Shown: piece after piece, positions 51,378 to 60,340 of the stretch
How the letters are laid out: each line of letters starts with the position of its first letter
Position numbering within the stretch: position 1 is the stretch's first letter
The notes under the pieces: model-generated
Seen by the model: the letters and a program-made list of their open reading frames with translations, nothing else
What the model was told of the DNA's origin: nothing
Databases searched by the model: none
Translations under genes and position numbers: made by a program
Origin: Halorubrum sp. PV6
Lineage (GTDB): Archaea; Halobacteriota; Halobacteria; Halobacteriales; Haloferacaceae
Length of the DNA: 64,000 bases
Assembly (NCBI RefSeq): GCF_003990725.2
Contig: NZ_CP030064.1
Span: forward strand, 496,001 to 560,000
Direction of reading: 5' to 3'

Positions 51378-52186
51378 GCGAGGACGGAGCGCCAACGCGC
51401 GTCGCGTCCCCGACCGACGGCGACCCCGACTCGTACGAGTCACGCGACGTGGTCGTCGTCGGCGGGGGCGTCGCCGGCCTCTCGGCGGCCGTGTTCACGG
51501 CTCGACAAGGGCTCGACACGCTCGTCGTCGACTCGGGCGAGTCGATACTCCGGCGGAACGCGCACTTGGAGAACGTTCCGGGGTTCCCGCTCGGCGTCAA
51601 CGCGCGCCAACTCCTCGACCTGTGTGGCGAACAGGCCGAACACGCCGGCGCGGACCGGCTCGACGCGCGGGTCACCCAACTCGCCACCGTTGCTGATTCG
51701 GGCGACGACGCGACCGACGGCCCTCGGTTCGTCGTCCACACCGACGGCGGCGACCGGATTCGAACCCGGTTCGCCGTCGCCGCGACGAAAAACGAAGTGG
51801 GCTACCTCGACGGGATCGACGGGGTCGGCATCCTCGACCGCGGAAAGTCGTACGTCGACGCGGACGAGCGCGGTCGGACCGGCGTCGACGGACTGTACGC
51901 GGCGGGGCGGCTCGCGGAGAAACCGCATCAGGCGGCGGTGTGTGCGGGTCACGGCGCCGAGGTCGGCGTCACCATCCTGGAGGCGGCCGACCGGGGCTTC
52001 TACCACGACTGGGTCGCGCCGGACGGGTACTTCACCGACCGCGACCGGCCGGTCCCGCCGGGCTGTGAGGAGATCGACGCCGACGAGCGCCGCGAACGCG
52101 AAGCGGCCTCCCGCGAGGCGATGCGCGAGCGGTTCGCGGCGCCCCACCCCGACCCGCAGGAGACGCATCCGAGCGTCGAGGAGTGA
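51374..52186 (+). CDS. Second FAD-only thioredoxin-reductase-like flavoprotein of the iron locus
   Basis: A 270-residue paralogue of the 46646 product. DVVVVGGGVAGLSAAVFTAR binds the ADP part of FAD, AHLENVPGFPLG matches the thioredoxin-reductase loop, and GLYAAGRLAEKPHQAAVCAG is the second FAD motif. There is no CxxC and no NADPH domain. The C-terminal ~70 residues (FYHDWVAPDGYFTDRD ...) are unlike thioredoxin reductase. Electrons, if it is redox active, must come from a partner such as ferredoxin or from a substrate. Its placement at the end of the binding-protein operon mirrors the first copy at the start of the permease operon. Confidence 0.8.
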   Translation: MSEDGAPTRVASPTDGDPDSYESRDVVVVGGGVAGLSAAVFTARQGLDTLVVDSGESILRRNAHLENVPGFPLGVNARQLLDLCGEQAEHAGADRLDARVTQLATVADSGDDATDGPRFVVHTDGGDRIRTRFAVAATKNEVGYLDGIDGVGILDRGKSYVDADERGRTGVDGLYAAGRLAEKPHQAAVCAGHGAEVGVTILEAADRGFYHDWVAPDGYFTDRDRPVPPGCEEIDADERREREAASREAMRERFAAPHPDPQETHPSVEE

Positions 52187-52211
52187 GTCTTTATTTAAAA
52201 ACGAGCCGACG

Positions 52212-53345
52212 CTACTCGTCGCCCTCGGCGTCCCCGCGCTCACCGCCTTCGGTATCTCCCCGCCCGTCGCCATCGGCATCCCCGCGCTCGTCGGCCGCCT
52301 CGATCCGGACGAGGTCGGCCTCGACGTCCTCCACGAAGGCGCCCTGCCCGCCCACGGTGACGCGCTCGCCCTCGTCGCTCTCGACGACCAGCGAGTGTTC
52401 GACGGGGAACTCGTTCGTCGTCGGCTCCACCATCCCCTGTTTCGACTCCACGACGCGCCCGGTGATCTCGACCGGCTCGTCGGCGGCCGTCCACCGCCCC
52501 CCGACGGTGACGCGGGGGGTCTCCCCGTCGCGGAGCCGCAGCGTGGCCTGAAAGACGGTGTGTCTGAAGTTCGCGTACTCGGTGGGGAGCGCGGCCGGCG
52601 CGGCGGTCGCGACTTCGGTCGCCGCCGGCCAGTAGTTCCCGAGGAACGACCCGACGATCACCGGGGCGAGCTGCTCTTGCGCGAAGTGGATCGCCTGTCG
52701 GTCGGTGTCGGCCCGGCGCAGGAGCGCCGGGGGCGCGACGACGCCGGTCGCGGAGTCGACCGTGAGCAGCGTCGGCATCGCCTCTCCCCACGCCCGAACC
52801 ACGTTCGCGACGCCGTCGACACCGCCCTCCACGTCGTCGGGCACGTCGTCGCCGGAGACGATGAGGAGCACGAGCACGCCCCGGTCGACGGCCGCGGCGA
52901 GCGCCTCGCGGATCTCGGGGAGGTGCTCTCCGGCGATCGAAAGCGCCACCTCGGAGTCCGCGTCCGCGAGCAGCGAGCGGATCCGCTTCATCACGGTGAC
53001 GCGGGACTTGATGACCTCGAACTGCTCCGTCTCTCGCTCGGTCCGCGAGAACCGCTCTTCCAGGCCGGGCCGGATCGCGTCCACGTCCGACCGGAGGCGG
53101 TTTATCACCTCGTCGGGCGGGTTCGCGCGGATCGTCGTCGGTACGACGTGGTCGTTCACCTCGACGAAGCCGCGCTCCGCCAGCGACTCGCTCACGCTGT
53201 AGACGTAGCGTTTCGACACGCCGGCGGCGTCGGCGACCGTGCTCGCCTTCGCCTCGCCGTGGGCCAACAGACTGAGGTAGGTGTCGACTTCCTTATCAGA
53301 GAGTCCGAACCGGCGGAGGAGGTCGTTCAGCGTCCGATCGTCCAT
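52212..53345 (-). CDS. TrmB-family transcriptional regulator
   Basis: A 377-residue sugar-responsive regulator. An N-terminal winged helix (FGLSDKEVDTYLSLLAHGEA, STVADAAGVSKRYVYSV) and a coiled-coil dimerisation helix (DAIRPGLEERFSRTERETEQ) precede the ligand-binding domain (SEVALSIAGEHLPEIREAL, DTDRQAIHFAQEQLAPVIV). The C-terminus is an extra beta domain plus a Gly/Asp tail. TrmB proteins control sugar metabolism and transport. It lies downstream of the GH13 gene on the same strand with its own TATA box. Confidence 0.92.
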   Translation of the reverse strand: MDDRTLNDLLRRFGLSDKEVDTYLSLLAHGEAKASTVADAAGVSKRYVYSVSESLAERGFVEVNDHVVPTTIRANPPDEVINRLRSDVDAIRPGLEERFSRTERETEQFEVIKSRVTVMKRIRSLLADADSEVALSIAGEHLPEIREALAAAVDRGVLVLLIVSGDDVPDDVEGGVDGVANVVRAWGEAMPTLLTVDSATGVVAPPALLRRADTDRQAIHFAQEQLAPVIVGSFLGNYWPAATEVATAAPAALPTEYANFRHTVFQATLRLRDGETPRVTVGGRWTAADEPVEITGRVVESKQGMVEPTTNEFPVEHSLVVESDEGERVTVGGQGAFVEDVEADLVRIEAADERGDADGDGRGDTEGGERGDAEGDE

Positions 53346-53370
53346 ATACCGGCACTGGGTCAGGCACTCA

Positions 53371-53378
53371 CTTATAAG
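53371..53378 (-). promoter_or_regulatory. Box A of the TrmB gene
   Basis: CTTATAAG lies 26-33 nt before the ATG at 53345, giving a leaderless transcript independent of the GH13 gene. Confidence 0.72.
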
Positions 53379-53408
53379 AGGCGGACCGACCGCGCGCCGG
53401 GGCCCGCG

Positions 53409-55691
53409 TTATCGGAGTACCGCGACGCCGTCGAGCGCGACCGTTTCGTCGGCCGCCTCGATGTCCGCCGGCGCGCCGCGTCCGTCCGCGAACAGGACGG
53501 TCTCGTATCTCGCCGGTACCGTCACGGTCGCCGGTCGGTCGGCGAAGTTGAGGACGACGAGCAGCGAGTCTGAATCGCCACCGGCGTCGACGCTTTGATC
53601 TCCGGGCTCCGTGACCGGTTCCGCGGCGGTTCGCTCGTACGCCGCCACGCGCTCGGCGTCGCCGTCGACGACCGACACGTCGGCGGCGCGGCCCTCGAAG
53701 TCGACGGCGCCGTCGCGGAGGAGCGGCTCGCGCTCGCGGAGCGCGGCGAGGGCGCGGTGGAAGTCGGTGAGACCGTTGTCGCCGTCGTGCCACCGGATCG
53801 GCCCGCGGTACGTCTCGTTGCCGCGCTCCTGTCCGGCGTAGACCAGGGGCGCGCCGGGGAGCGTGAACGTCGCCGCGGCGGCCGCGAGAAGGGCCGCACG
53901 CCCGTACTCGGCGAGGTAGCGCTCCTCGTCGTGGTTCTCGACGTATCGCATCTGGCGGGTCGGGTCGCCGAAGCCGAGCCACGCCGCGCGGTCGAACGCG
54001 TCGGCGAGCGCGTCCGCCGGCGCGTCGCCGGCGCCGATGGCCCGGAGCGCCTCGTACACCGAGGTGTCGTAGTGGATGTCGAACTGCCCCTCGCCGTAGA
54101 AGGGGTCGTGGGGGAGCGTCTCGTCCAGGAGGAGACAGTCGTCGGGGACGCGGTCGGCCACCTCCTTCCAGAACCCGTGCGGGACGCCCCACGCCACGTC
54201 GGCGCGGAAGCCGTCGACGACCGCGCTCCACTCGTCGACCACGTCTAAGAGCCACTCGCGGACGGCCGGGCTGTCGAAGTTGAGGTTCGGGATCCGCCGC
54301 CAGTTGAAGTAGTACTCGGGCATGTCGCCGTCTTCGAGCTCCGCCCAGTCGGTGTCGGTCACGTCGAAGGCGCCGTCCGTCCGCCGGTAGTGGTCAGCGT
54401 AGGCGTCGACGCCGGCGGCGTGCATCTGGAAGGCGGGGTGGTCGCGGGAGGTGTGGTTGATGACGAGGTCAAAAATAACCTTGATCCCCGCCTCGTGGCA
54501 GGCCTCGACGAGCGACGCGAACGCCTCGCGGTCGCCCAAGTCGGCGGCGGTGTCGTAGTAGTCGGTGACGTGGTAGCCGTGCTCGGTCGGCGAGGCGAGC
54601 ACAGGGGTGAGCCAGAGGGCGTCGACGCCGAGGCTCTCGATGTAGGGGACCCGCCGTTCGATCTCGCGGAACGTCGTCGGCAGCGTGTCGCCGGCGAACG
54701 AGCGCACGAAGGCCTCGTAGATCGTCGGCGAGTCGGCCCAGTCGGGGAGCGCGTGGGGGTCGGAGACGGTCACGTTGCCCGCCTCGTCGCGTTCGATCGC
54801 CACCGTCTCCGCCGCCCCGTACCGGTCCGCGTGCGGGACGGCGTGGACGCGGAGCGCGCCGTCGCTGGGCAGGTCGGAGAGCGGGATCGACAGGCCGCCC
54901 TCCGCCGCCAGCGACTCGATCCGCTCGACCGTCTCGGGGGACGCGTCGCGGTCGTCGACGAGGTACTCCACGTCGACCGGGGACGCGCCGCCGGTCCGTC
55001 CCGACTCGTCGTTGAGGGACGGCGGCGCCGACGCGTCGGCGGCGATCCGGACGACCGGCGCTGCGGTGTCGCCCTCGTCGACGGTCGCCGACAGCGAGAG
55101 GCGCGGTCGCCCCGGCCCCGGCACCGTCACCTCGTCGCGGTGGCCGTTGCCGAGGTCGTCGTTGGCGACGAAACTGAACCCGTGGCGTCCGGGGGGGATC
55201 TGCACGTCACACGCCCAGTCGTCGCCGTCGCGGGTCGGGCGGTCGCGCGCGAGCAGGCGGTCGTTGTGCGGCCACAGCAGGGAGACGCGGTCCACGTCGG
55301 CGTCGTCGACCGGGAGGTCCGTCGCGGGGACGCGGAGTTCGACCGGTCGCCGCTCGTCGGGGAAGGCGCGCACCCGCTGTCGGTGGGTCCCGTCGGGCGC
55401 GTCGAGAGTTACGACGTACGTGCCGGGGGCGTCGGGGCGGAGGTGGACCACCGGGGCGTCGTCGCGGCTCGTCTCCCCGGCGAGCAGCACCGGCTCGTCG
55501 GCCGCGCTCGCGCTTCGGGGGTCGTCCCCGGCGCTCGCGTCGCTCTCGGGCGTGTCCCCGGCGCCCGCGTCGCTCTCTGGCGGCGCGCTCCGAAGCGTCC
55601 ACTCGTAGGTTCCCTCCGGATCGGGGTTTCGAGGCGCCAGCTCGACCGATTCGCCGACGCTCGTCGCGCGCGGCGGGCCGGGTTCGTGCAT
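53409..55691 (-). CDS. GH13 alpha-amylase-type glycoside hydrolase
   Basis: A 760-residue enzyme, probably cytoplasmic, as no signal peptide is visible. The N-terminal ~300 residues hold beta domains and an acidic repeat (SDAGAGDTPESDASAGDDP). The (beta/alpha)8 domain has DALWLTPVLASPTEHGYHVTDYYD, region I IKVIFDLVINHTS, the nucleophile Asp in DGFRADVAWGVPH, the acid/base Glu in LLLDETLPH and the transition-state Asp in YVENHDEERY. It resembles cyclomaltodextrinase/neopullulanase-type enzymes that trim maltodextrins. It is divergent from the glucoamylase gene and followed by trmB. Confidence 0.9.
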   Translation of the reverse strand: MHEPGPPRATSVGESVELAPRNPDPEGTYEWTLRSAPPESDAGAGDTPESDASAGDDPRSASAADEPVLLAGETSRDDAPVVHLRPDAPGTYVVTLDAPDGTHRQRVRAFPDERRPVELRVPATDLPVDDADVDRVSLLWPHNDRLLARDRPTRDGDDWACDVQIPPGRHGFSFVANDDLGNGHRDEVTVPGPGRPRLSLSATVDEGDTAAPVVRIAADASAPPSLNDESGRTGGASPVDVEYLVDDRDASPETVERIESLAAEGGLSIPLSDLPSDGALRVHAVPHADRYGAAETVAIERDEAGNVTVSDPHALPDWADSPTIYEAFVRSFAGDTLPTTFREIERRVPYIESLGVDALWLTPVLASPTEHGYHVTDYYDTAADLGDREAFASLVEACHEAGIKVIFDLVINHTSRDHPAFQMHAAGVDAYADHYRRTDGAFDVTDTDWAELEDGDMPEYYFNWRRIPNLNFDSPAVREWLLDVVDEWSAVVDGFRADVAWGVPHGFWKEVADRVPDDCLLLDETLPHDPFYGEGQFDIHYDTSVYEALRAIGAGDAPADALADAFDRAAWLGFGDPTRQMRYVENHDEERYLAEYGRAALLAAAAATFTLPGAPLVYAGQERGNETYRGPIRWHDGDNGLTDFHRALAALREREPLLRDGAVDFEGRAADVSVVDGDAERVAAYERTAAEPVTEPGDQSVDAGGDSDSLLVVLNFADRPATVTVPARYETVLFADGRGAPADIEAADETVALDGVAVLR

Positions 55692-55794
55692 ACCTGCCTC
55701 CGACGGCGACCCGGCTTGAGCGTTTCCGTCCGTACAATAAATGAATAATAATTACACCAAAACTTCATACATAGCGGTGTCGTGTGTCCCCGTA
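55692..55794. promoter_or_regulatory. Divergent promoter region of the GH13 and GH15 genes
   Basis: The ~100-bp gap is AT-rich around 55735-55775 (AATAAATGAATAATAATTACA). It must hold promoters for both amylolytic genes and is the likely TrmB control region. I did not find the classical TACT-N7/8-GAGTA TrmB site in it. Confidence 0.55.
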
Positions 55795-57900
55795 ATGCAA
55801 CTCCGCGACGCGCTCGACGACTACAAGCGCAACACCGGGCACGCCACCCGGTTCCCCGGCGAACGCCGGACCGTCACGGGACGGTTTTCGGGCGGTGAGG
55901 GGCGACTCGTTCACGTCGACGCCGACGGCGAACTGCGCGACTTCGGCTACCCGCTGACCGGGCAGACGGGGCTGGTCCGCTCTCGGATCGGGCTCGCGGT
56001 CGGCAACGACGTCACGTGGCTCGACGAGGCGGCGACCGAGCAGCGCTACGTCGACGACACGACGCTGATAGAGACCGTCCACGACACCGACTGGGGGACC
56101 GTGACGCGGTACGACGCGACCATCGGCGACGCGCACCTCACGCGCGCGAGCATCGACGCGGACGACGGGCACTCGAACGTCGACCCCGAGGAGCTCTCGC
56201 TCGTCGTCTACGCCCGGTTCGCGCCGGACGGACGCGACGACCGAGTCGGCCAACTCCGATACGACGACGCCATCGAGGTGTACCACGCCGACGAGCACGA
56301 CTTCCTCGCGAGCGCCACCGGCTTCACCGACTTGCGCGGCCAGCTCCCGGCGACGTTCCCCGAACTGCTCGACGACGCGCCCACCGACCTCCCGCGGGAC
56401 CGCGACGGCGACCGCTACGAGGAAGAGCGGCTCTCCGGCGAGGTCATCGTCGACGCGCCCTTCGAAGACGGCGTCGCGACCGTCGGCAGCCTGCTGACCG
56501 ACCGCGCGGAGACGAGCCGCGACGACGCCCGCGACCTGCTCGCGGCGCTGTTCGAGGACCTCGACACCCCCGACGCGCTCGCCGCGGCCGCGGGCGACAC
56601 GATCCCGTCGCCCCCCGAGTCGGTCCCGTCGCGGGAGTCGGTCGTCGCCGACCTCCGCGTGCTCTCGCTGCTCTCGGCGGAGTCGGGCCTCCGGATCGCC
56701 GGCCCCGACTTCGACCCCTTCTACGCGACCTCCGGCGGCTACGGCTACACGTGGTTCCGCGACGACGCCGAGATATCGACGTTCGCGCTCGGCGCCGACG
56801 ACCGGCTGGGACTCGGGCTCGACGACTGGCACGCGCGCTCGGCCGAGATGTACGTCGCCACCCAGCGCCCCGACGGCTCGTGGCCCCACCGCGTGTGGCC
56901 GCGGAACGGGGCGCTCGCTCCCGGCTGGGCCAACGCGCGCATCGAGGACGGCCCCGACGTGGACTACCAGGCCGACCAGACCGGCAGCGTCATCGCGTTC
57001 CTCGCGCAGGCCCGCGAGGCGGGCGTCGAGGTAGAAGGGCTCGACCGGACGCTCGTCGCGGCGCTCGCCGGGCTCGACGAGACCCTCGCGGCCGACGGGC
57101 GCCCCGTCGTCTGTCAGAACGCGTGGGAGGACAGCGCCGGCCGCTTCGCGCACACGACCGCGACGTTCCTCGAAGCGTACAGCGAACTCGCGCTCCACGG
57201 CGACGGGCTGACGGCCGACGCCCTCGACGACGGCGCGGTCGACACCGACGCGCTCCCGGCGGACCTCCCGGCGCACGCCCGCGACCAGGCGACGCGCGTG
57301 TACGACGCCCTCGACGACCTGTGGGTGCCGGAGCGGGGCTGTTACGCGCTCCGCGAGACGCCCGAGGGGGAGATCGACGACCGGCTCGACTCCTCGACGC
57401 TGGCGCTGGCGAGCGCGCATCGGTCGTTCGACGCGCTCGGCGGCGACGCCGGCACGGTCGACGACGACCGGCTCGACCGACTGGTGTCACACGTCGAGAC
57501 GGTCGTGGACGGGCTCGCACACGAGAGCGACGAGATCGAGGGCCTGATCCGGTACGAGGGCGACGGCTGGCGCCGGGCCGGCCAGTACTCCGAGAAGGTG
57601 TGGACCGTCTCGACGGCGTGGGGCGCGAACGCCTGCGCCGAACTCGCGGTGCTGCTCGCCGACCGCGACGACCCGCGGGCGACGGCGATGGCCGAGCGCG
57701 CCCGCGACCTGCTCGGACACGTCTCGCCGGGCGGATCGCTCTGTGAGCCGACGACGTACCTCCCCGAGCAGTTCTTCGACGACGGGACGCCGGACAGCGC
57801 GACCCCGCTCGGGTGGCCCCACGCGATCCGACTGGCGACCGTGGCGCTGCTCGACGACGAACTCCCGAAGACCGCGGGCCGGGTCGCGGCCGACGACTGA
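55795..57900 (+). CDS. GH15 glucoamylase-type glucan hydrolase
   Basis: A 701-residue enzyme. The N-terminal ~270 residues are a beta-sandwich domain beginning MQLRDALDDYKRNTGHATRF; the (alpha/alpha)6 catalytic barrel follows. GYGYTWFRDDAEISTFAL, RPDGSWPHRVWPRNG and YQADQTGSVIAFLAQ are GH15 motifs. The catalytic acid is likely the Glu in CQNAWEDSAG or in ARIEDGPD, and the base Glu lies near the QYSEKVWTVSTAWG end. No signal peptide is seen, so it acts inside the cell, releasing glucose from oligosaccharides made by the GH13 enzyme. Confidence 0.9.
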   Translation: MQLRDALDDYKRNTGHATRFPGERRTVTGRFSGGEGRLVHVDADGELRDFGYPLTGQTGLVRSRIGLAVGNDVTWLDEAATEQRYVDDTTLIETVHDTDWGTVTRYDATIGDAHLTRASIDADDGHSNVDPEELSLVVYARFAPDGRDDRVGQLRYDDAIEVYHADEHDFLASATGFTDLRGQLPATFPELLDDAPTDLPRDRDGDRYEEERLSGEVIVDAPFEDGVATVGSLLTDRAETSRDDARDLLAALFEDLDTPDALAAAAGDTIPSPPESVPSRESVVADLRVLSLLSAESGLRIAGPDFDPFYATSGGYGYTWFRDDAEISTFALGADDRLGLGLDDWHARSAEMYVATQRPDGSWPHRVWPRNGALAPGWANARIEDGPDVDYQADQTGSVIAFLAQAREAGVEVEGLDRTLVAALAGLDETLAADGRPVVCQNAWEDSAGRFAHTTATFLEAYSELALHGDGLTADALDDGAVDTDALPADLPAHARDQATRVYDALDDLWVPERGCYALRETPEGEIDDRLDSSTLALASAHRSFDALGGDAGTVDDDRLDRLVSHVETVVDGLAHESDEIEGLIRYEGDGWRRAGQYSEKVWTVSTAWGANACAELAVLLADRDDPRATAMAERARDLLGHVSPGGSLCEPTTYLPEQFFDDGTPDSATPLGWPHAIRLATVALLDDELPKTAGRVAADD

Positions 57901-57984
57901 CGGGAGCCGCGGCTGTGTCTCAGCACGCAGCAATCGACAGCGAACGACGACACGCACGCCCGGACCGGCGTAACGACGCCGGCG

Positions 57985-58170
57985 TCAGCGCCACTCGGAC
58001 ATCGGCACGCAGTCCGCTTCGCTGACCGTGATCCAGCGCGTCGTCCGCTCGTCGGGCGCCAACGCCCGTTCGAAAAACGTCACCTCGCCGCCGTCAGAGT
58101 CGCCGTCGTCGGTCCGCTTACAGACGAGCTCAGGCCGTTCGGCCCGGACGCGCGTCGATGACGTGGACAT
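57985..58170 (-). CDS. Small haloarchaeal protein resembling the 22861 protein
   Basis: A 61-residue soluble protein with two Cys, ELVCKRTDDGDSDGGEVTFF and a terminal TTRWITVSEADCVPMSEWR block. The [TS]-x-W-[IM]-T-V core is shared with the small protein at 22861. A TTATTATTC-like box lies ~25 nt upstream of its ATG. Function unknown. Confidence 0.65.
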   Translation of the reverse strand: MSTSSTRVRAERPELVCKRTDDGDSDGGEVTFFERALAPDERTTRWITVSEADCVPMSEWR

Positions 58171-58296
58171 ACGTCACGGTTCGTCCCCGATCGAATAATA
58201 AGTGTTGGTTTCAGTTCGGGATCGGCGAAACAACCGTCCTCGCCGCCGGGGCGTTTTCGTCGCCACGAGCACGGTCGCCGGGCGATTTCGCTCGGC

Positions 58297-59115
58297 TTAC
58301 AGCCTGACGGGGACGCCGTGCTCGTCGAGGTACTCTTTCGTCTCCTCGATGGAGTAGTCGCCGAAGTGGAAGATGGAGGCCGCGAGCCCGGCGTCGGCGT
58401 TCGCCTCGGTGAACACCTCGCGCATGTCCTCCGGGCTGCCGCAGCCGGACGAGGCGATGACGGGCGTCGAGACGGCGTCGCAGACGGCCGTCATCAGCGG
58501 GATGTCGTAGCCGTCCTTCGTCCCGTCCATGTCGATGGAGTTGACGAACAGTTCGCCCGCGCCGCGCTCCTCGGCCTCCTTCGCCCACGAGACCGCGTCG
58601 ATGCCGGTCCCCTCGCGGCCGCCCTTCTTCGTACACTCGAACCACACCGTCTCGCCGTCGTCGTCCTCGTAGAAGTGCTCGCCCTCGTCGTCGTGTCGAC
58701 GCCGCGCGTCGACGGAGATGACGATACACTGGCTGCCGAACGCCGCGGCGCCCTCCTCGATGAGCTCGGGGCGCTCTAAGGCGCCGGTCGTGATCGAGAC
58801 CTTGTCCGCGCCGGCGCGAAGCGTCTCCTTGATGTCGGCTTTCGTCCGGATGCCGCCGCCGACCGTCAGCGGGATGAAACACTCGTCGGCGACCGCGTTT
58901 ACCACGTCGAGCATCGTCTCGCGGCCCTCGGCGCTCGCGGTGATGTCGAGGAAGACGAACTCGTCGGCGCCCGCGGCGTTGTACTTTTTCGCCAACTCGA
59001 CCGGGTCGCCGGTGTACTCCAAATTCTCGAAGTTCACGCCCGTGTACACCGCCGCGTCCCCGTCGTCGTCGAGGTCGACGTCGATACAGGGGATGATCCG
59101 CTTCGTGAGTCCCAT
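58297..59115 (-). CDS. hisF: Imidazole glycerol phosphate synthase subunit HisF
   Basis: A 272-residue (beta/alpha)8 cyclase that, with HisH, makes imidazole glycerol phosphate and AICAR in histidine synthesis. Catalytic Asp residues lie in [14 protein letters not shown] and IVISVDARR. Phosphate loops are [13 protein letters not shown] and [24 protein letters not shown] and [12 protein letters not shown] are also standard. It carries a short acidic insertion ([15 protein letters not shown]) around residue 140, typical of halophilic homologues. Confidence 0.97.
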   Translation of the reverse strand: MGLTKRIIPCIDVDLDDDGDAAVYTGVNFENLEYTGDPVELAKKYNAAGADEFVFLDITASAEGRETMLDVVNAVADECFIPLTVGGGIRTKADIKETLRAGADKVSITTGALERPELIEEGAAAFGSQCIVISVDARRRHDDEGEHFYEDDDGETVWFECTKKGGREGTGIDAVSWAKEAEERGAGELFVNSIDMDGTKDGYDIPLMTAVCDAVSTPVIASSGCGSPEDMREVFTEANADAGLAASIFHFGDYSIEETKEYLDEHGVPVRL

Positions 59116-59143
59116 TCGTTACCGACCCGTTCGTGACGACCGA

Positions 59144-59152
59144 GGTTAAAAG
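59144..59152 (-). promoter_or_regulatory. Box A of hisF
   Basis: The minus strand reads CTTTTAACC, about 29-37 nt before the ATG at 59115. Confidence 0.65.
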
Positions 59153-59204
59153 CCGTGGGGTCGCGGCCGGGGGAGACGCTCCCGGCGGCGTTTAAGTTCG
59201 GTCG

Positions 59205-60218
59205 TCACTCCTCGCCCGTCCGCCGGTCGTACTTCGCGACGGCCCGGTCGGCGCGCTTCGAGATGCCGTTCGGGTTCCGCGCCGGCGTTCGGTCGCGGCT
59301 CCGCGCCACGAGCCCGTCAGAGCTCCCGCCGACGAGGCCGAACAGCACGTCCCGGCCGGTGGCGACCCATCGCGAGGGGGTCGAGTCGCCGCGGACCACG
59401 TCGCCGGCGGCGCCCACCGCGTCCGTCGCCGCGTGGCTCCCCGCGCGCGCGACGACGGTCGGGCGAACCCCGTAGTTCTTTAAAAGGCGGTACGCGAGCG
59501 CCCGGTACTTCCATCCCCACTCGCTCGCCGTCCGCCCGCCGTCGGCGGCCTTCGCGGCGACGAGCGCCTTGTCGGCCGCCATCCCGTCGCGCCACGCGAC
59601 GCCGTGGTCCATCTGTGCCAGACGGTGGGCCGCGTCGCGCGCCCCGCCGGTGTGGAGGTACTCGTCGAAGCCGTCGAGGTCCCGGAGCGTCTCGCGACGG
59701 AACGCGACGTTTCCGCCCTCGAAGTAGGTCACGTCGGTGCCGGCTATCGTCCGGCGCTCGGGGGCGTCTCGCCCTTCGCCGTCGCGCGCCCGCTCGGTGC
59801 TTGTGGGCGTGCCATCGGCGGCGGGCGCCTTTTCGGTGGCGGGCGCGCCGTCGTCACGGGCCGCCTCCGGCGACTCGATCGGCGTCACCGGGCCCGTCAC
59901 GGCGTCCGCCTCGGCGAGGCCGGCCCGCACGGCGTCGAGCCACTCGGCGGTGATCCGGTTGTCGTAGTCGACGAGCGCGACCGCGTCGCCGCTGGCGACC
60001 TCGATGCCGGCGTTGCGGGCGACGTTGACCGTGCGATCCGATATCTCGACCAACACGTCCACGTCGTCGCGGTCCCGCACCATCCCGGTGGTGCCGTCAG
60101 CGGAAGGGCCGTTGGCCACGATCACCTCCGCCTCCGGTGCGTGCGCTGCCAACGCGTCGAGGCAGCCGGCTAACCGGTCCCGCCCGTTGAGGGTGGGAAC
60201 GACGACCGAGAGGTCCAT
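59205..60218 (-). CDS. Family 2 glycosyltransferase
   Basis: A 337-residue GT-A glycosyltransferase. DLSVVVPTLNGRDRLAGCLD opens the fold. ALVDYDNRITAEWLDAV is the DxD-like metal region, and TYFEGGNVAFRRETLRDLDG followed by FDEYLHTGGARDAAHRL is the acceptor-side motif. A polar insertion (residues ~118-155) of Ala/Pro/Asp/Glu interrupts the domain. No membrane helix is evident. It may act in surface-glycan or lipid glycosylation. Confidence 0.88.
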   Translation of the reverse strand: MDLSVVVPTLNGRDRLAGCLDALAAHAPEAEVIVANGPSADGTTGMVRDRDDVDVLVEISDRTVNVARNAGIEVASGDAVALVDYDNRITAEWLDAVRAGLAEADAVTGPVTPIESPEAARDDGAPATEKAPAADGTPTSTERARDGEGRDAPERRTIAGTDVTYFEGGNVAFRRETLRDLDGFDEYLHTGGARDAAHRLAQMDHGVAWRDGMAADKALVAAKAADGGRTASEWGWKYRALAYRLLKNYGVRPTVVARAGSHAATDAVGAAGDVVRGDSTPSRWVATGRDVLFGLVGGSSDGLVARSRDRTPARNPNGISKRADRAVAKYDRRTGEE

Positions 60219-60241
60219 GTGACAGAGTGTCGGGTCCAGGG

Positions 60242-60250
60242 ATTAAAAAG
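60242..60250 (-). promoter_or_regulatory. Box A of the GT2 gene
   Basis: The minus strand reads CTTTTTAAT, 24-32 nt before the ATG at 60218. Confidence 0.7.
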
Positions 60251-60340
60251 GGCTCCGTGCTGGCCGCAGCGCTATCGGTCGCCGGAGCGCGGTTCACCCG
60301 ACGAGCGGTCGTTCGGACGGCCCGTCGGTTCGGGGGTCGC

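Noticed and set aside
51750-51775. A GGATTCGAACCC-like sequence resembling a tRNA T-arm
   Set aside because: It lies inside the second flavoprotein gene, and no acceptor, D-arm or anticodon-arm pairing is found around it.
55765-57420. A 551-codon open frame on the minus strand
   Set aside because: It is the antisense of the GH15 gene, a common artefact of high third-position GC.
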